A stretch of 64,000 bases of DNA from HGM11368 sp051883455 (GTDB lineage: Bacteria; Bacillota; Clostridia; Christensenellales; UBA3700). The translations under genes were made by a program, and so were the position numbers. The stretch is from positions 186,001-250,000 of the forward strand of contig JBJETT010000008.1 in assembly GCA_051883455.1 (NCBI GenBank), written 5' to 3'. The notes below the pieces were generated by a model. That model saw only the letters and a list, made by a program, of their open reading frames with translations, was not told the origin of the DNA and searched no databases. Positions 41,763-51,422 of the stretch are shown here, piece by piece. Position 1 is the stretch's first letter. Each line of letters starts with the position of its first letter.

Positions 41763-42786
41763 TATATTTTCTTCTCAGCTGACCGCATGCGCCGTCAATA
41801 TCTGCCCCCATACTTCTGCGAATGGTGCAACTGACGCCGTTTTTCTCTAGCCTAAGTTTAAACTTCTTTATTTTTTCGTCGTCCGAGCTATTAAGCCCCT
41901 TTTCTTTGACGTAGTTAAGCCTAATAAGATTGATATGACAAGGCAGTCCCTTGACGAGTCTGGACAGCTCTTCGGCGCATTCTACGCTGTCGTTGAGCCC
42001 TCCAACCATAGAATACTCGAAGATTATCCTCCTACCACTCTTGTCAAAATAATATCTCACGGCTTGAATAATATCGTTGACGCCGTATTTGTTGGCAACT
42101 GGCATTATCTTCTTCCTAATTTCGTCGTTGGGCGCGTGCAATGATATCGTCAAGGTGATTCCGTAGTTTTCGTCGGCAAGGCGCTTGATTTGTTCGCATA
42201 GTCCGCAAGTCGAGAGAGATATGTTTCTTCTCGATATATTCAAGCCCTTCTCGTCGCTCACCAACCTCAAAAATTTGGTGGTGTTGTCGTAGTTATCCAA
42301 AGGCTCGCCACTTCCCATAAGCACGATATTGGTGATTGCTCTCTTGTCGTCCGACTTGTTGTCGCGGTTGACGGCAACCACTTGCGAGAGTATCTCTCCC
42401 GCCGACAAATTGCGCACCAAGCCGTTTAGCCCCGAAGCGCAAAAGGCGCAATTCATTCTGCATCCCACTTGCGTAGAAACGCATATCGTGTTGCCGTACT
42501 TGTATTTCATCAACACGCCTTCGATGACGTTGTTGTCCCACAACTTAAAAATATACTTCTTGGTGCCGTCTATCTTAGACTCCACGCAATGCACGATTTC
42601 TACGCCTTGCGCCGTATAGCCCTCGTTTTGCAAATAATCCTTCAACGACTTAGGCAAGTTGATTTCATCAAGTTTTGCGCCCCTATAAAGTCCATCAAAC
42701 AATTGGGTGGCGCGATAGCTTGCCTCACCCGATTGTGATACTATATTTTTGATTTCCTCAAAGGTATAGTCGAGCAATATTTTCAT
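41746..42786 (-). CDS. rlmN: 23S rRNA/tRNA adenine-C2 methyltransferase RlmN
   Basis: 346 residues. Radical SAM cluster motif CAFCASG (CxxxC, C-x3-C-x2-C in GCRMNCAFCASGLNG, about 108-122), the LMGSGEPLDN block, and the conserved cysteine near the C-terminus (NGVSCTIRRSMG). Methylates A2503 of 23S rRNA and A37 of some tRNAs. The ribosome-binding site is weak and distant (GAGGGAG). Confidence 0.96.
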   Translation of the reverse strand: MKILLDYTFEEIKNIVSQSGEASYRATQLFDGLYRGAKLDEINLPKSLKDYLQNEGYTAQGVEIVHCVESKIDGTKKYIFKLWDNNVIEGVLMKYKYGNTICVSTQVGCRMNCAFCASGLNGLVRNLSAGEILSQVVAVNRDNKSDDKRAITNIVLMGSGEPLDNYDNTTKFLRLVSDEKGLNISRRNISLSTCGLCEQIKRLADENYGITLTISLHAPNDEIRKKIMPVANKYGVNDIIQAVRYYFDKSGRRIIFEYSMVGGLNDSVECAEELSRLVKGLPCHINLIRLNYVKEKGLNSSDDEKIKKFKLRLEKNGVSCTIRRSMGADIDGACGQLRRKYIAGEV

Positions 42787-42818
42787 ATTTTCGTCGTTTT
42801 CTCCCTCTACGATAGCTC

Positions 42819-44054
42819 TTATTTTCTTGCCAGCACAGCCACGAAAAAGCCGTCGGTGCCTTGGTCGTCGGGCAAATATTGTTTAAAGCTCTCCACCGTC
42901 CACTCGGGGTTTTCTTTGACAAACCTACCCACGATATTGTAGTTTTCTTCTCTAAGCAAGGTGCAAGTGGAATATATCACCTTACCGCCGATTTTGGCGT
43001 ATTTGCAAGCGTTGGTGAGCAAAGCGTATTGCGTCTTGGTCAGCTCTTCCACCCCTTGCATATCTAGGCTAAGGTATATATCGGGTTTCTTTTTGGCTAC
43101 GCCTAGTCCGCTACAAGGCACGTCGCATAGAACCTTGTCGAAGAGCCCCTCAAAGCCAGCCACAAATTGCGTAGAATCTTGCTCCATCACCGATATTCCG
43201 CTAGCTTGCATACGATTGATATAAGATTGTATCAACTCCACTCTATGAGGATGAAGCTCGCACGCAACGACCTCAACATTAGGCGCTTGTTCGGCTATAT
43301 ACAGTGACTTGCCACCCGGGGCAGCGCACATATCCAACACCTTGTCACCGCTCTTGATTTGCATTGCCTGCACGCAACGCATAGAAGTTGTCGATTGTAT
43401 AGTAATCAAGCCGTTGTTGAATAGGTCTCTTAGTTTTTTGTCGTTTTTTACCCACATACCGCCACAGTCCGACAAACGATATTTGATATCCTTGCGGTCG
43501 CATATTTCGCACAAGTGCTTGAGGCTCGTGAGTCTGGTATTGGGGCGAATATGCTCTTCTTGCACGCTGTTTGCCGACAAAAAGGCTTTTGTCGTATCGT
43601 AGCCGTATTGCTTGACGTATTTGTTCACTATCCATAGCGGCACCGACGCCTCTACCGATAGTTTTTCTACCCTATCCTCAGGCAAAGACGGCTTGTTAGC
43701 GATATAATTTTTGAGCAAGCTATTGACGAAGCCTTTGAGCTGGCGTTTGCCAATAAAAGCCGTCAAGTCAACCATATTGTCCACCACCGCATAGTCGGGC
43801 ATAGAGTCCATATAGCTGAGGCAATACATACCCATTTTGAGTACGATTACCACGCTCGCTTGCGGACGCTTCTTGGCAAGGCAAGATAGATAATATTCGA
43901 GTTCTACGTTTTTTTCCAGCACGCCGTACACGAGCTTAGTCACCCAAGCGGCGTTGTTTGCGTAGCCCAACTTTTTGCTCAGCTCAATCGAACCAAACGC
44001 CTTGTTTTTGAATATATTGGACAATACGTCGTAGCTTAGTTGTATATCACTCAT
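42819..44054 (-). CDS. rsmB: 16S rRNA cytosine-C5 methyltransferase RsmB
   Basis: 411 residues. An N-terminal NusB-like RNA-binding domain (about 1-140) is followed by a NOL1/NOP2/Sun methyltransferase: SAM loop DMCAAPGGKSLYIAE (about 246-260), the CDVPCSGLG motif with one catalytic cysteine (about 317) and YSTCTLLREEN with the other (about 371). Methylates C967 of 16S rRNA. Its start overlaps the fmt stop by four bases. Confidence 0.96.
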   Translation of the reverse strand: MSDIQLSYDVLSNIFKNKAFGSIELSKKLGYANNAAWVTKLVYGVLEKNVELEYYLSCLAKKRPQASVVIVLKMGMYCLSYMDSMPDYAVVDNMVDLTAFIGKRQLKGFVNSLLKNYIANKPSLPEDRVEKLSVEASVPLWIVNKYVKQYGYDTTKAFLSANSVQEEHIRPNTRLTSLKHLCEICDRKDIKYRLSDCGGMWVKNDKKLRDLFNNGLITIQSTTSMRCVQAMQIKSGDKVLDMCAAPGGKSLYIAEQAPNVEVVACELHPHRVELIQSYINRMQASGISVMEQDSTQFVAGFEGLFDKVLCDVPCSGLGVAKKKPDIYLSLDMQGVEELTKTQYALLTNACKYAKIGGKVIYSTCTLLREENYNIVGRFVKENPEWTVESFKQYLPDDQGTDGFFVAVLARK

Positions 44055-44965
44055 TGCACAGTAGTTCCGTTTTGTATCTTTACGCCCGCAACAAAGCTTG
44101 CGGTATCCATTCTTCTTTTGCCTTCCAGTTGCACCTCAAGCGCTTCGATAGCACCGCCTTTGCAACCAATCTTCATGCTTTTGCCTTGGATTTGGATTTC
44201 TCCAATACCCAGCTTGTCTTGAGCGGCCTTGGCACGCCAAATCTTGAAGATTTTGCCGTCAAGGTAGCAGTATGCCGACGGCCAAGGGTTCATGCCCCTA
44301 ATTTTGCACAGTATTTCTTGAGCGTTACTATTCCAATCAATATGACCGTCCTCTTTGCTAAGCATTGGATAGTGCGTAGCCTTAGAGTGGTCTTGAGGAG
44401 TGAATACCGCTCGTCCACTCTCTATGAGCTGTAAGCCCTCTACCAAAGCCTGTGCGCCAAGTTTTGCAAGCCTGTCAAATAGTTCCCCTGCCGTTTCGTC
44501 CTCGCCGATTTCCACGGATTTTTGAAGCAAAACGTCTCCGCTATCCACTTGCAACGCTGTGCGCATAATCGACACGCCCGTACGCTTTTGACCCGTCAAA
44601 ATCGACCATTGAATAGGGCTAGAGCCCCTAAACAAAGGTAGCAACGAAGCGTGCACGTTGATGACGCCATGCTTAGGGATATCGAGTATACTCTGCGAGA
44701 TAATTTGTCCGTAGGCGCAAGTCACCATAACGTCGGGAGCAAGACCTCTCAAAATTTCTTCGCCCTCCTCCCTTATTTTTGAAAACTGCAAGACCTTGAG
44801 TCCTAAGTCGAGCGCGCGCTGTTTGACGGGGCTAAAAGTAACCTCTCTACGGTTGCGTTCTTTGTCGGGTTGGGTCACTACTGCCAATATCTCGTGCCCT
44901 GCGTCGTAGACGGCTTGGAGCGAATCTACCGCAAAGTCGGGAGTGCCCAAAAATACTATCTTCAT
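44051..44965 (-). CDS. fmt: Methionyl-tRNA formyltransferase
   Basis: 304 residues. Formylates initiator Met-tRNA using 10-formyl-THF. KIVFLGTPDFAV at the start, VNVHASLLPLFRGSSPIQW (about 107-125) with the catalytic Asn-His pair, and the D in QVDSGDVL. The C-terminal tRNA-binding OB domain begins near 205. One-base overlap with def. Confidence 0.97.
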   Translation of the reverse strand: MKIVFLGTPDFAVDSLQAVYDAGHEILAVVTQPDKERNRREVTFSPVKQRALDLGLKVLQFSKIREEGEEILRGLAPDVMVTCAYGQIISQSILDIPKHGVINVHASLLPLFRGSSPIQWSILTGQKRTGVSIMRTALQVDSGDVLLQKSVEIGEDETAGELFDRLAKLGAQALVEGLQLIESGRAVFTPQDHSKATHYPMLSKEDGHIDWNSNAQEILCKIRGMNPWPSAYCYLDGKIFKIWRAKAAQDKLGIGEIQIQGKSMKIGCKGGAIEALEVQLEGKRRMDTASFVAGVKIQNGTTVQ

Positions 44966-45408
44966 TATTCTTTGTACTCCTTGTCATAGAAGAGTATGCC
45001 GTCAAGGTGGTCTATCTCGTGACAGCACGCCCTTGCAATCAATTCTTCGGCTTGCAAAGACATATGATTGCCGTATCTGTCTTGGTATTCTACCGTAACT
45101 TTGTATGGTCTTGCTACGTTGCAATTGCGATTAGGTACGCTCAAACACCCCTCGGGTCCAACTTGTACTCCCTCGGTAGCCACTATGACGGGATTGACAA
45201 GTTCTACGTAAAAGTCGTCTACTTCCACCACTGCAAGTCGTCTATTGATGCCAACTTGTGGTCCTGCCAAGCCTACGCCGTCGGCAGCGAGCATAGTCTG
45301 TCTCATATCGTCGAGCAGCTTGCCCAATTTGGCGTCAAAAACCGTAACTTCCCTGCTCTTTTTGCGCAAAGAAGGTTGTCCGTCCTTTACAATATCTCTG
45401 AGTGCCAT
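44965..45408 (-). CDS. def: Peptide deformylase
   Basis: 147 residues. All three metal/active-site motifs are present: GVGLAGPQVG (about 40-49), EGCLSVPN (about 86-93) and CCHEIDHLDG (HExxH, about 127-136). Removes N-formyl from new proteins, working with fmt next to it. Follows priA by eight bases. Confidence 0.97.
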   Translation of the reverse strand: MALRDIVKDGQPSLRKKSREVTVFDAKLGKLLDDMRQTMLAADGVGLAGPQVGINRRLAVVEVDDFYVELVNPVIVATEGVQVGPEGCLSVPNRNCNVARPYKVTVEYQDRYGNHMSLQAEELIARACCHEIDHLDGILFYDKEYKE

Positions 45409-45416
45409 ACTTCCTC

Positions 45417-47606
45417 CTAATTCATTGCCTTGGGGTCAACCTCGACAAAAACCGACGTGTTTTTGACGGTATTGCTACCCGCGGCATTGTATATCTCTCT
45501 AATTATTTCTTTTTCGTTTTGCCTCTTGATGCGGGCAATAATCTGATATCTAAATTTGTTTTGTATCCTTGCAACGGGCGATTTCATAGCGCGCATATAC
45601 AAAAAGTCGTCTTGCTTATCCTTGTACAACTTTTGCATATCTCCGTACACACCCTTAGCAAGTTGAATGACCTTGTCCTCGTCCTCTCCGCTCATCAGCA
45701 CCCTGACTATGGTAGAAAAAGGCGGGAATTGAGTGGTTTTTCTAATATTTATCTCTTTGGCGATAAAGCCCTCGTAGTCACCGTCTACGGCAAATCGATA
45801 GACGTAATGATGGGGCGAATAGGTCTGCAAAAATACCTTGCCCGCCTTTTCGCTTCTACCCGCTCTACCCGCAATTTGCGTGACGAGCTGATACGTTCTC
45901 TCAGCCGACCTATATTCGGAATTGTATAGGCTGATATCGGCGTCGAGAATGCCTACGAGCGTGACGTTGCCAAAGTCGTGTCCCTTGGCTATCATCTGCG
46001 TACCCACCAAAATTTGCGCCTTTTGCGTTTCAAACGCTGACAAAATATCGAGATACGCAGTCTTGGTGGTGGTCGTTTCGTTATCCATTCTCAATACGCT
46101 GACGTCGGGAAGTATTTTCTTTATCTCTTCCACAACCCTCTGCGTGCCCACCTTGCCGTATTTGATATCCTCGCTCCCGCACGACGGACAACGGTCTAGC
46201 ATCCTATATCTTTTGCCACAATAGTGGCACTTGAGAAGATTGTCAGCCGAATGATAGGTGAGCGACACGTCACAGTCCTCACACTTGGCAACATATCCGC
46301 ACTTGCGGCACATTACGAAGGAGCTGTGTCCTCTGCGATTGAGGAAAATCATCGCTTGTTCTCCGCGTGATATCGTCTCGACGAGTGATTTGCGCAACTG
46401 TACCGAAAAGATACCGTTGTTGCCACCTATTATCTCTTGCGACATATCTACGATTTTTATCTTAGGCATACCGTGAGAGCTTATTCTATGGGTCATTTTG
46501 ACAAGCTGATACTCACCGTCGGTTGCCAATTTGTAGCTCTCAAGCGACGGCGTGGCGCTACCGAGTATTATCTTGGCGCCATTGTATCTCGCTCTAAACT
46601 GCGCTATATCTATCGTCTTGTATCTTGGATTAGAATCACTGACGTAACTGCCGTCGTGCTCTTCGTCTATGATTATCAAGCCGACGTTTTCGACGGGAGC
46701 AAAGATAGCCGACCTTGCGCCCACCACTATCTTGGCTTTTCCGTCGTGAAGCTTCTTCCACTCGTCGAATCTCTCGCCGTCCGACAGTCCGCTGTGTATC
46801 ATAGCCACGGTGTCGCCGAAGTATGCTCTAAAATTTTTGAGCATCTGCGGTGTAAGGGCAATCTCGGGTACGAGCATAATGCAACTTTTGCCCTCTTGGA
46901 GCATACGAGATATACTCTCTATGTACACCATAGTTTTGCCCGAGCCCGTCACGCCGTGCAATAGCGTCGTCGTCTTGTCGGTATTCTCTATGGCTTTCAA
47001 AGCTCTAAGTTGGTCGTCGCTGAGAACTACTTGCTTTTTTTGTCCGACTATCTCGCCAAAAGGCGTGCGGGTTAGTTGCTTATTTTTCTTGACGACGATG
47101 CCCGCCTTGATAAGCGCGTTGACTGCCGAAGCGCCGCAACTCTCGTTGATATCGCTCAAAAACTTTCCGCCGTCCTTTAGGCTCTCTACGACTTGTCTTT
47201 GCGCCGTTGCTCTAGTCGACAACGCTTCTATTGCATCCCCATAATCTATAGCAAGTTCTACGAATAGCCTAGTCAACTCTTTGACTTTGCCTCCTCTAAG
47301 CTTTGGAGGCAAAAAGAGCCTAAGACTGTCGCAATATCTAATAAACATATCGTCCTTCATATATTGCATCAACTCGAGCATCTCGGGCTTGACGCAAGTA
47401 AAGTCGTCCAATTTGCTTATTATAGGCTTTAGATTATTTCTGTCGCTTTGCTCTACTATATCAATGCAAAAACCCTCGAGCCTTTGCGCTCCAAAGGGGA
47501 CTTGCACTCTGTCGCCCTTATTCAGTCGCAAATCTGAGGGAATGAAATAATCGAATATTTTGTCTACTTCTTGACTGCTTATATCTACGACAACCCTTGC
47601 TATCAT
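45417..47606 (-). CDS. priA: Primosomal protein N' (PriA helicase)
   Basis: 729 residues. Restarts replication at repaired forks. The N-terminal 3'-end-binding domain (about 1-95) leads into the helicase core with Walker A HGVTGSGKT and DEEH (IIDEEHDGSY). A two-zinc cysteine cluster comprises CRKCGYVAKCEDC, then CHYCGKRYRMLDRCPSC. The QIAGRAGR motif is present. The start overlaps coaBC by four bases. Confidence 0.96.
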   Translation of the reverse strand: MIARVVVDISSQEVDKIFDYFIPSDLRLNKGDRVQVPFGAQRLEGFCIDIVEQSDRNNLKPIISKLDDFTCVKPEMLELMQYMKDDMFIRYCDSLRLFLPPKLRGGKVKELTRLFVELAIDYGDAIEALSTRATAQRQVVESLKDGGKFLSDINESCGASAVNALIKAGIVVKKNKQLTRTPFGEIVGQKKQVVLSDDQLRALKAIENTDKTTTLLHGVTGSGKTMVYIESISRMLQEGKSCIMLVPEIALTPQMLKNFRAYFGDTVAMIHSGLSDGERFDEWKKLHDGKAKIVVGARSAIFAPVENVGLIIIDEEHDGSYVSDSNPRYKTIDIAQFRARYNGAKIILGSATPSLESYKLATDGEYQLVKMTHRISSHGMPKIKIVDMSQEIIGGNNGIFSVQLRKSLVETISRGEQAMIFLNRRGHSSFVMCRKCGYVAKCEDCDVSLTYHSADNLLKCHYCGKRYRMLDRCPSCGSEDIKYGKVGTQRVVEEIKKILPDVSVLRMDNETTTTKTAYLDILSAFETQKAQILVGTQMIAKGHDFGNVTLVGILDADISLYNSEYRSAERTYQLVTQIAGRAGRSEKAGKVFLQTYSPHHYVYRFAVDGDYEGFIAKEINIRKTTQFPPFSTIVRVLMSGEDEDKVIQLAKGVYGDMQKLYKDKQDDFLYMRAMKSPVARIQNKFRYQIIARIKRQNEKEIIREIYNAAGSNTVKNTSVFVEVDPKAMN

Positions 47607-48787
47607 AACTTGATTATCTCGCTTGCTATCACGTGGGCAAGGCTACTCTTAGGTTCTTTTCCACTCTCAAAAATCTTGCCTTGACTAGTAAAAATGCTAA
47701 TCACGTTGGTGTCGCTGTCAAAGCCCGCGCCTTCCTTAGTCACGTCGTTTGCAACGACCATATCGGCGTTTTTCTTGACAAGTTTTTGCTTAGCAAACTC
47801 ATCTAGATTGGTAGTCTCAGCACAAAAAATAACCAACTTTTTGTCGCCCTTGGCTCTACCTACAGCCTCGGCAATGTCGGGGTTCTTCTCAAGCTCCAGC
47901 GTCACGCTATCGCCCTTGATTTTGTTGTCGTACTTGTTCTTTGGTCTATAATCGCTAGGTGCCGCCGCCTTGATGACGACGTCGACCTCGCCCAAATTGC
48001 TCATCACGGCGTCATACATCTCTACCGTGGTCTTGGCTCTCACCACTCGGTGCAGATAGTCGGGAATTTCTACGCTAACTATACCCGCAACCAAAGTAAC
48101 TATTCCGCCTCTTTTGGCTATGGCTTTGGCTAGTTCTATCCCCATTTTTCCGCTTGAGCGATTGGTTATAAAGCGCACTCCGTCGATATTCTCTTGGGTT
48201 GCGCCTGCCGTAACCAGCACTCGCTTGCCGGCATAATCTTGCTGAGGCAATACCGTCTTGACGACTACGTCTACGATATCGCTCGGCTGGGCCATCTTAC
48301 CTCGTCCGCTGTCACCGCAAGCAAGTCTACCCTCTATCGCGTCCACGAAGATATAGCCCTTGTCTTTGAGCTTAGCCATATTGCTCTGCGTGGTGGCATT
48401 GTCGTACATTGCCGTATTCATTGCGGGCGCAATGATGACTGGACACTTGAGCGCAAGCACGGTGGTAGTGAGCATATCGTCCGCCACTCCCGTGGCAAGC
48501 TTGGCAATTACGTTGGCTGTTGCAGGGGCTATCACGCATACGTCGGCTTTTTTGGCAAGCGAAATATGTTCAACTTCCCACTCTCGGTCGCGGTTGAACA
48601 TGTCGCTTACGCAAGGTCTGTTTGACAACGTCTCAAAGGTGAGAGGCGCAACGAATTGGGTGGCGTTGGTCGTCATAATTACGTCGACGCCCGCCTCCAA
48701 CTTTTTGAGCCTAGACACTATCTCGCAAGACTTGTAACAGGCTATTCCGCCCGTCACTCCCAACAATACGTTGATACCCTTAAGCAT
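47603..48787 (-). CDS. coaBC: Bifunctional phosphopantothenoylcysteine decarboxylase/synthetase
   Basis: 394 residues. The N-terminal flavoprotein CoaC half has GVTGGIACYKS (about 10-20), the active-site histidine in EHISLAKKAD, and PAMNTAMY. The C-terminal CoaB half begins near 190 with LVTAGATQENID and includes ITNRSSGKMG. It makes 4'-phosphopantetheine for coenzyme A. Gap of two bases after rpoZ. Confidence 0.96.
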   Translation of the reverse strand: MLKGINVLLGVTGGIACYKSCEIVSRLKKLEAGVDVIMTTNATQFVAPLTFETLSNRPCVSDMFNRDREWEVEHISLAKKADVCVIAPATANVIAKLATGVADDMLTTTVLALKCPVIIAPAMNTAMYDNATTQSNMAKLKDKGYIFVDAIEGRLACGDSGRGKMAQPSDIVDVVVKTVLPQQDYAGKRVLVTAGATQENIDGVRFITNRSSGKMGIELAKAIAKRGGIVTLVAGIVSVEIPDYLHRVVRAKTTVEMYDAVMSNLGEVDVVIKAAAPSDYRPKNKYDNKIKGDSVTLELEKNPDIAEAVGRAKGDKKLVIFCAETTNLDEFAKQKLVKKNADMVVANDVTKEGAGFDSDTNVISIFTSQGKIFESGKEPKSSLAHVIASEIIKL

Positions 48788-48789
48788 AC

Positions 48790-48990
48790 TTATACGTTTT
48801 CTCTCTTGACTACGATTTTGCCTTCGTAAATCTCTTTGGCTGCAATAGAAATGGACTTTTCGCCCGTCTCTTGGTAGAGATTAGGGTTTTGGCTATCGAG
48901 CTGTCTTGCTCTCTTGGCAACTGCGCATACGAGAGCGTATCTACACTCTGCTTTTTTGATAAGTTTGTCGATAGGTGGATCTATCATCAT
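48790..48990 (-). CDS. rpoZ: RNA polymerase omega subunit
   Basis: 66 residues. IDKLIKKAECRYALVCAVAKRARQL is the omega core helix that clamps the beta-prime C-terminus, and SIAAKEIYEGKI follows. Located between gmk and coaBC as in most Firmicutes, overlapping gmk by four bases. Confidence 0.93.
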   Translation of the reverse strand: MMIDPPIDKLIKKAECRYALVCAVAKRARQLDSQNPNLYQETGEKSISIAAKEIYEGKIVVKRENV

Positions 48991-49616
48991 AGGTCGTTAC
49001 CTCCATATATTAAGTTATCTATAAATTTTTTGTTGTTGTCTACGCTACACTTTTGGGCTTTGATGATATTGATAATATCTTGTGCGCCCTTTTCGGCGTC
49101 CTCGTTGACTACGATATAATCGTAGAAGACGGCTTGCTTTATCTCGTCGATAGCCGACTCGATACGCACTTTGAGTTGTTCTTCCGTCTCGGTGTCGCGA
49201 CCTCTAAGCCTTTCTTCTATCGTCGAACGGTTGACGGGAGTGAGGAAAATCATTACGGCTTGCGGAAACTTGTTTTTGATATCGAGCGCGCCCTTGACGT
49301 CTATCTCCAACACCACGTCGTACCCCTCTTCGAGCTTATCGAGCACCTTTTGCTTAGGCGTGCCGTAAAAGTTGCCGTACACTTGTTGATGCTCCAATAG
49401 TTCACCACCCGCAAGCATATCTTTGAACCTGTCTTTGGTGACGAAATAGTAGTTGACGCCGTCCACTTCCCCCGGTCTCGGCTCTCGCGTCGTCACCGAC
49501 ACGGAATATTGAAGATTGGGATAATTGCGTATGGCGTGCGCCAATACCGTACCTTTTCCTGCGCCGGAAGGACCCGACACTACTACAAGCAAACCTCTTT
49601 TTCTCTCGTTGGACAT
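48987..49616 (-). CDS. gmk: Guanylate kinase
   Basis: 209 residues. P-loop SGPSGAGKGTV (about 14-24), GMP-binding TTREPRPGEVDGVNYYF (about 42-58), and LID-region RLRGRDTETEEQ. Phosphorylates GMP to GDP. Only ten bases separate it from yicC; the remA/ylzA gene that often lies here in Firmicutes is missing. Confidence 0.97.
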   Translation of the reverse strand: MSNERKRGLLVVVSGPSGAGKGTVLAHAIRNYPNLQYSVSVTTREPRPGEVDGVNYYFVTKDRFKDMLAGGELLEHQQVYGNFYGTPKQKVLDKLEEGYDVVLEIDVKGALDIKNKFPQAVMIFLTPVNRSTIEERLRGRDTETEEQLKVRIESAIDEIKQAVFYDYIVVNEDAEKGAQDIINIIKAQKCSVDNNKKFIDNLIYGGNDL

Positions 49617-49626
49617 AGTACTTTCC

Positions 49627-50508
49627 TTATTCTATGTTTTGTATTTGCTCTCTGATTTTTTCTATCAGATTTTTGAGAGCCAGCACCTTGTCGGTGACGT
49701 TGACGTTGCAACATTTGCTACCGATAGTGTTGGTTTCTCTATTCATTTCTTGGACGATAAAGTCGAGCTTTTTGCCTACGGCTCCACCCTCTTGGACGAT
49801 TTGGTCAAAGTGGATAAGATGCGCTTTGAGCCTCGTTATCTCTTCATCCACGCACACCTTGTCACTATAAAAAGCTACTTCGTTGAGAAGTCTTGTCTCG
49901 TCGATTGACACGCCTTGCAAGCTCTCCTCTATTCTGTCTTTGAGCTTGGCTTTGTGCTCGCTTACCATATCGGGCGCGTACTTTTCTATCTCATCTACTA
50001 AGCCCTTGAGTTCCTCATTCTTAGCAAGCAAGTCTTGCATGATAAGTCCGCCTTCTTTCTCTCTCATAACGTTGAGATTGTCAAGAGCCGTGATAGTCGC
50101 TTGCTCGACGAGCTTGGCTAGCGTCTCTTCATTTTGCTCGTTAGGTTGCGTATTGATGACCTCGGGCATACGCATAATCTCAGCCGTGCCGATATTGTTG
50201 ACACAACCCGTAGCCTTAGCAATTTCGCCTGCTATAGCGTAATACCTCTTGGCAAGCTCTATATCCGCAGTGACGTCTGCCTTGCACTCCCTATTGTCCT
50301 CGTAGTTGACGAATACGTCAAAGTGTCCTCTTACCGCCTTACCTTTGATAAGTCTACGAACCAAATCCTCTGCAAAGGTAAATCCCTTGGGGAGCTTGAC
50401 TCCCAAGTCCAAAAATCTATGGTTGACCGTCTTGATTTCTATCGTGACCTTTTGGCTATCTATTTCGCTTACGCCCTTACCGTAGCCCGTCATACTAAAA
50501 ATACGCAT
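49627..50508 (-). CDS. YicC family endoribonuclease-like protein
   Basis: 293 residues. FSMTGYGKG at the N-terminus, KTVNHRFLDLGVKLP (about 27-41) and the C-terminal KKLDFIVQEMNRETNTIGSK are the family marks. E. coli YicC has RNase activity; the Firmicute role is less clear. First gene of the roughly 10-kb operon ending with spoVM. GAGG lies eight bases before the ATG. Confidence 0.95.
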   Translation of the reverse strand: MRIFSMTGYGKGVSEIDSQKVTIEIKTVNHRFLDLGVKLPKGFTFAEDLVRRLIKGKAVRGHFDVFVNYEDNRECKADVTADIELAKRYYAIAGEIAKATGCVNNIGTAEIMRMPEVINTQPNEQNEETLAKLVEQATITALDNLNVMREKEGGLIMQDLLAKNEELKGLVDEIEKYAPDMVSEHKAKLKDRIEESLQGVSIDETRLLNEVAFYSDKVCVDEEITRLKAHLIHFDQIVQEGGAVGKKLDFIVQEMNRETNTIGSKCCNVNVTDKVLALKNLIEKIREQIQNIE

Positions 50509-50536
50509 ATATGCCTCGTATTATTTTATTTACAAT

Positions 50537-50565
50537 AATATAGCACATTATAAAAATATTTACAA
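50537..50565 (-). promoter_or_regulatory. Promoter of the yicC-to-spoVM operon
   Basis: On the minus strand TTGTAA (50560-50565), 17-base spacer, TATATT (50537-50542). No other clear promoter or terminator was seen inside the operon apart from the end. Confidence 0.65.
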
Positions 50566-50577
50566 GAAAAATTATAT

Positions 50578-50602
50578 AAAAAGAAAGGACGTAGTCGTCC
50601 TT
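50578..50602 (-). terminator. Terminator of the zinc-ribbon pair
   Basis: AAGGACG and CGTCCTT (50585-50602) around TAGT. On the minus strand TTCTTTTTATA follows. Confidence 0.75.
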
Positions 50603-50637
50603 CCTTATTCAAATGCTTCAATTAATATGGCAGCGAT

Positions 50638-51021
50638 TTACCAATACAAATACCGATATATCTTGGAAATATAATAATCGATCATATTAATACCATTTTC
50701 AATATTAATTAATTCAAAATACATCACGTAGAATAATATTCCAAGTGACAATACGCTTAAACATATAGCGGCGATACACAATTTAGCGGCTTTCCAATTA
50801 TTATCTTTGATTGCGATAGGCTTAAATCCCATACCTATTACTAGCCCAAACAGAGGTGCAACAAATGCTAGCACCAACGAAGCTATCGACCAACCGACTA
50901 ATGACGAGCCTTTCTCTTTTTTGACTACTTTACGCTCAGCGTAATTGTCGGTAGCGCAACCGCAATTGGGACAAATGACGGCACTATCGTCTATCTCTTT
51001 TCCACACTTTTTACAAAACAT
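50638..51021 (-). CDS. Zinc-ribbon membrane protein, copy B
   Basis: 127 residues. The N-terminal zinc ribbon FCKKCGKEIDDSAVICPNCG (residues 2-21, four cysteines) is joined by a basic linker to two membrane helices (about 40-66 and 80-104). The layout resembles DUF4190-type proteins. It is a tandem paralogue of the gene at 51037-51390: the zinc ribbons are nearly identical, the helices diverged, and this copy has an extra 20-residue Tyr/Ile-rich tail. Function unknown; regulated with its partner by the dyads at 51431-51472. Confidence 0.85.
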   Translation of the reverse strand: MFCKKCGKEIDDSAVICPNCGCATDNYAERKVVKKEKGSSLVGWSIASLVLAFVAPLFGLVIGMGFKPIAIKDNNWKAAKLCIAAICLSVLSLGILFYVMYFELINIENGINMIDYYISKIYRYLYW

Positions 51022-51036
51022 GCTCTACCTCCAATA

Positions 51037-51390
51037 TCAATAAGCACCCATCATACCTACAATCGCAACTGAATATACGATTGATAAAATGATAGTCAAA
51101 ACAAAACACGCTACGCTTATCCAAATAGCCGCCGTGCATTTCTTCCTCGACGATTCGTCTTCAATAGCAACTGCCTTAGGACGATAAATCAGTCCCATAA
51201 TAAACCCGACTAACGGAACAAAGAAAGACATAACCAACGCAATAATAGACATAGTATTTACGTTGCTAGCGTCATCGGAGTTACTTTTCGGTTTGGTAGA
51301 TGCACCCTTATAATTGCTGGTAGGCACACCACAATTTGGACAAATGACTGCGTCGTCACTTATCTCTTTGCCACATTTTGAACAAAACAT
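51037..51390 (-). CDS. Zinc-ribbon membrane protein, copy A
   Basis: 117 residues. Zinc ribbon FCSKCGKEISDDAVICPNCG (2-21), a polar Ser/Asn/Asp linker (about 25-45), then two membrane helices (about 46-68 and 86-112). AGGAGG precedes the start. First gene of the pair; 15 bases separate it from copy B. Its promoter contains a perfect dyad in the spacer, opposite a divergent HTH gene, so both copies are likely repressed by that HTH protein. Confidence 0.85.
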   Translation of the reverse strand: MFCSKCGKEISDDAVICPNCGVPTSNYKGASTKPKSNSDDASNVNTMSIIALVMSFFVPLVGFIMGLIYRPKAVAIEDESSRKKCTAAIWISVACFVLTIILSIVYSVAIVGMMGAY

Positions 51391-51422
51391 AGAATATCCT
51401 CCTAATCCTTGGTAATAATTTC

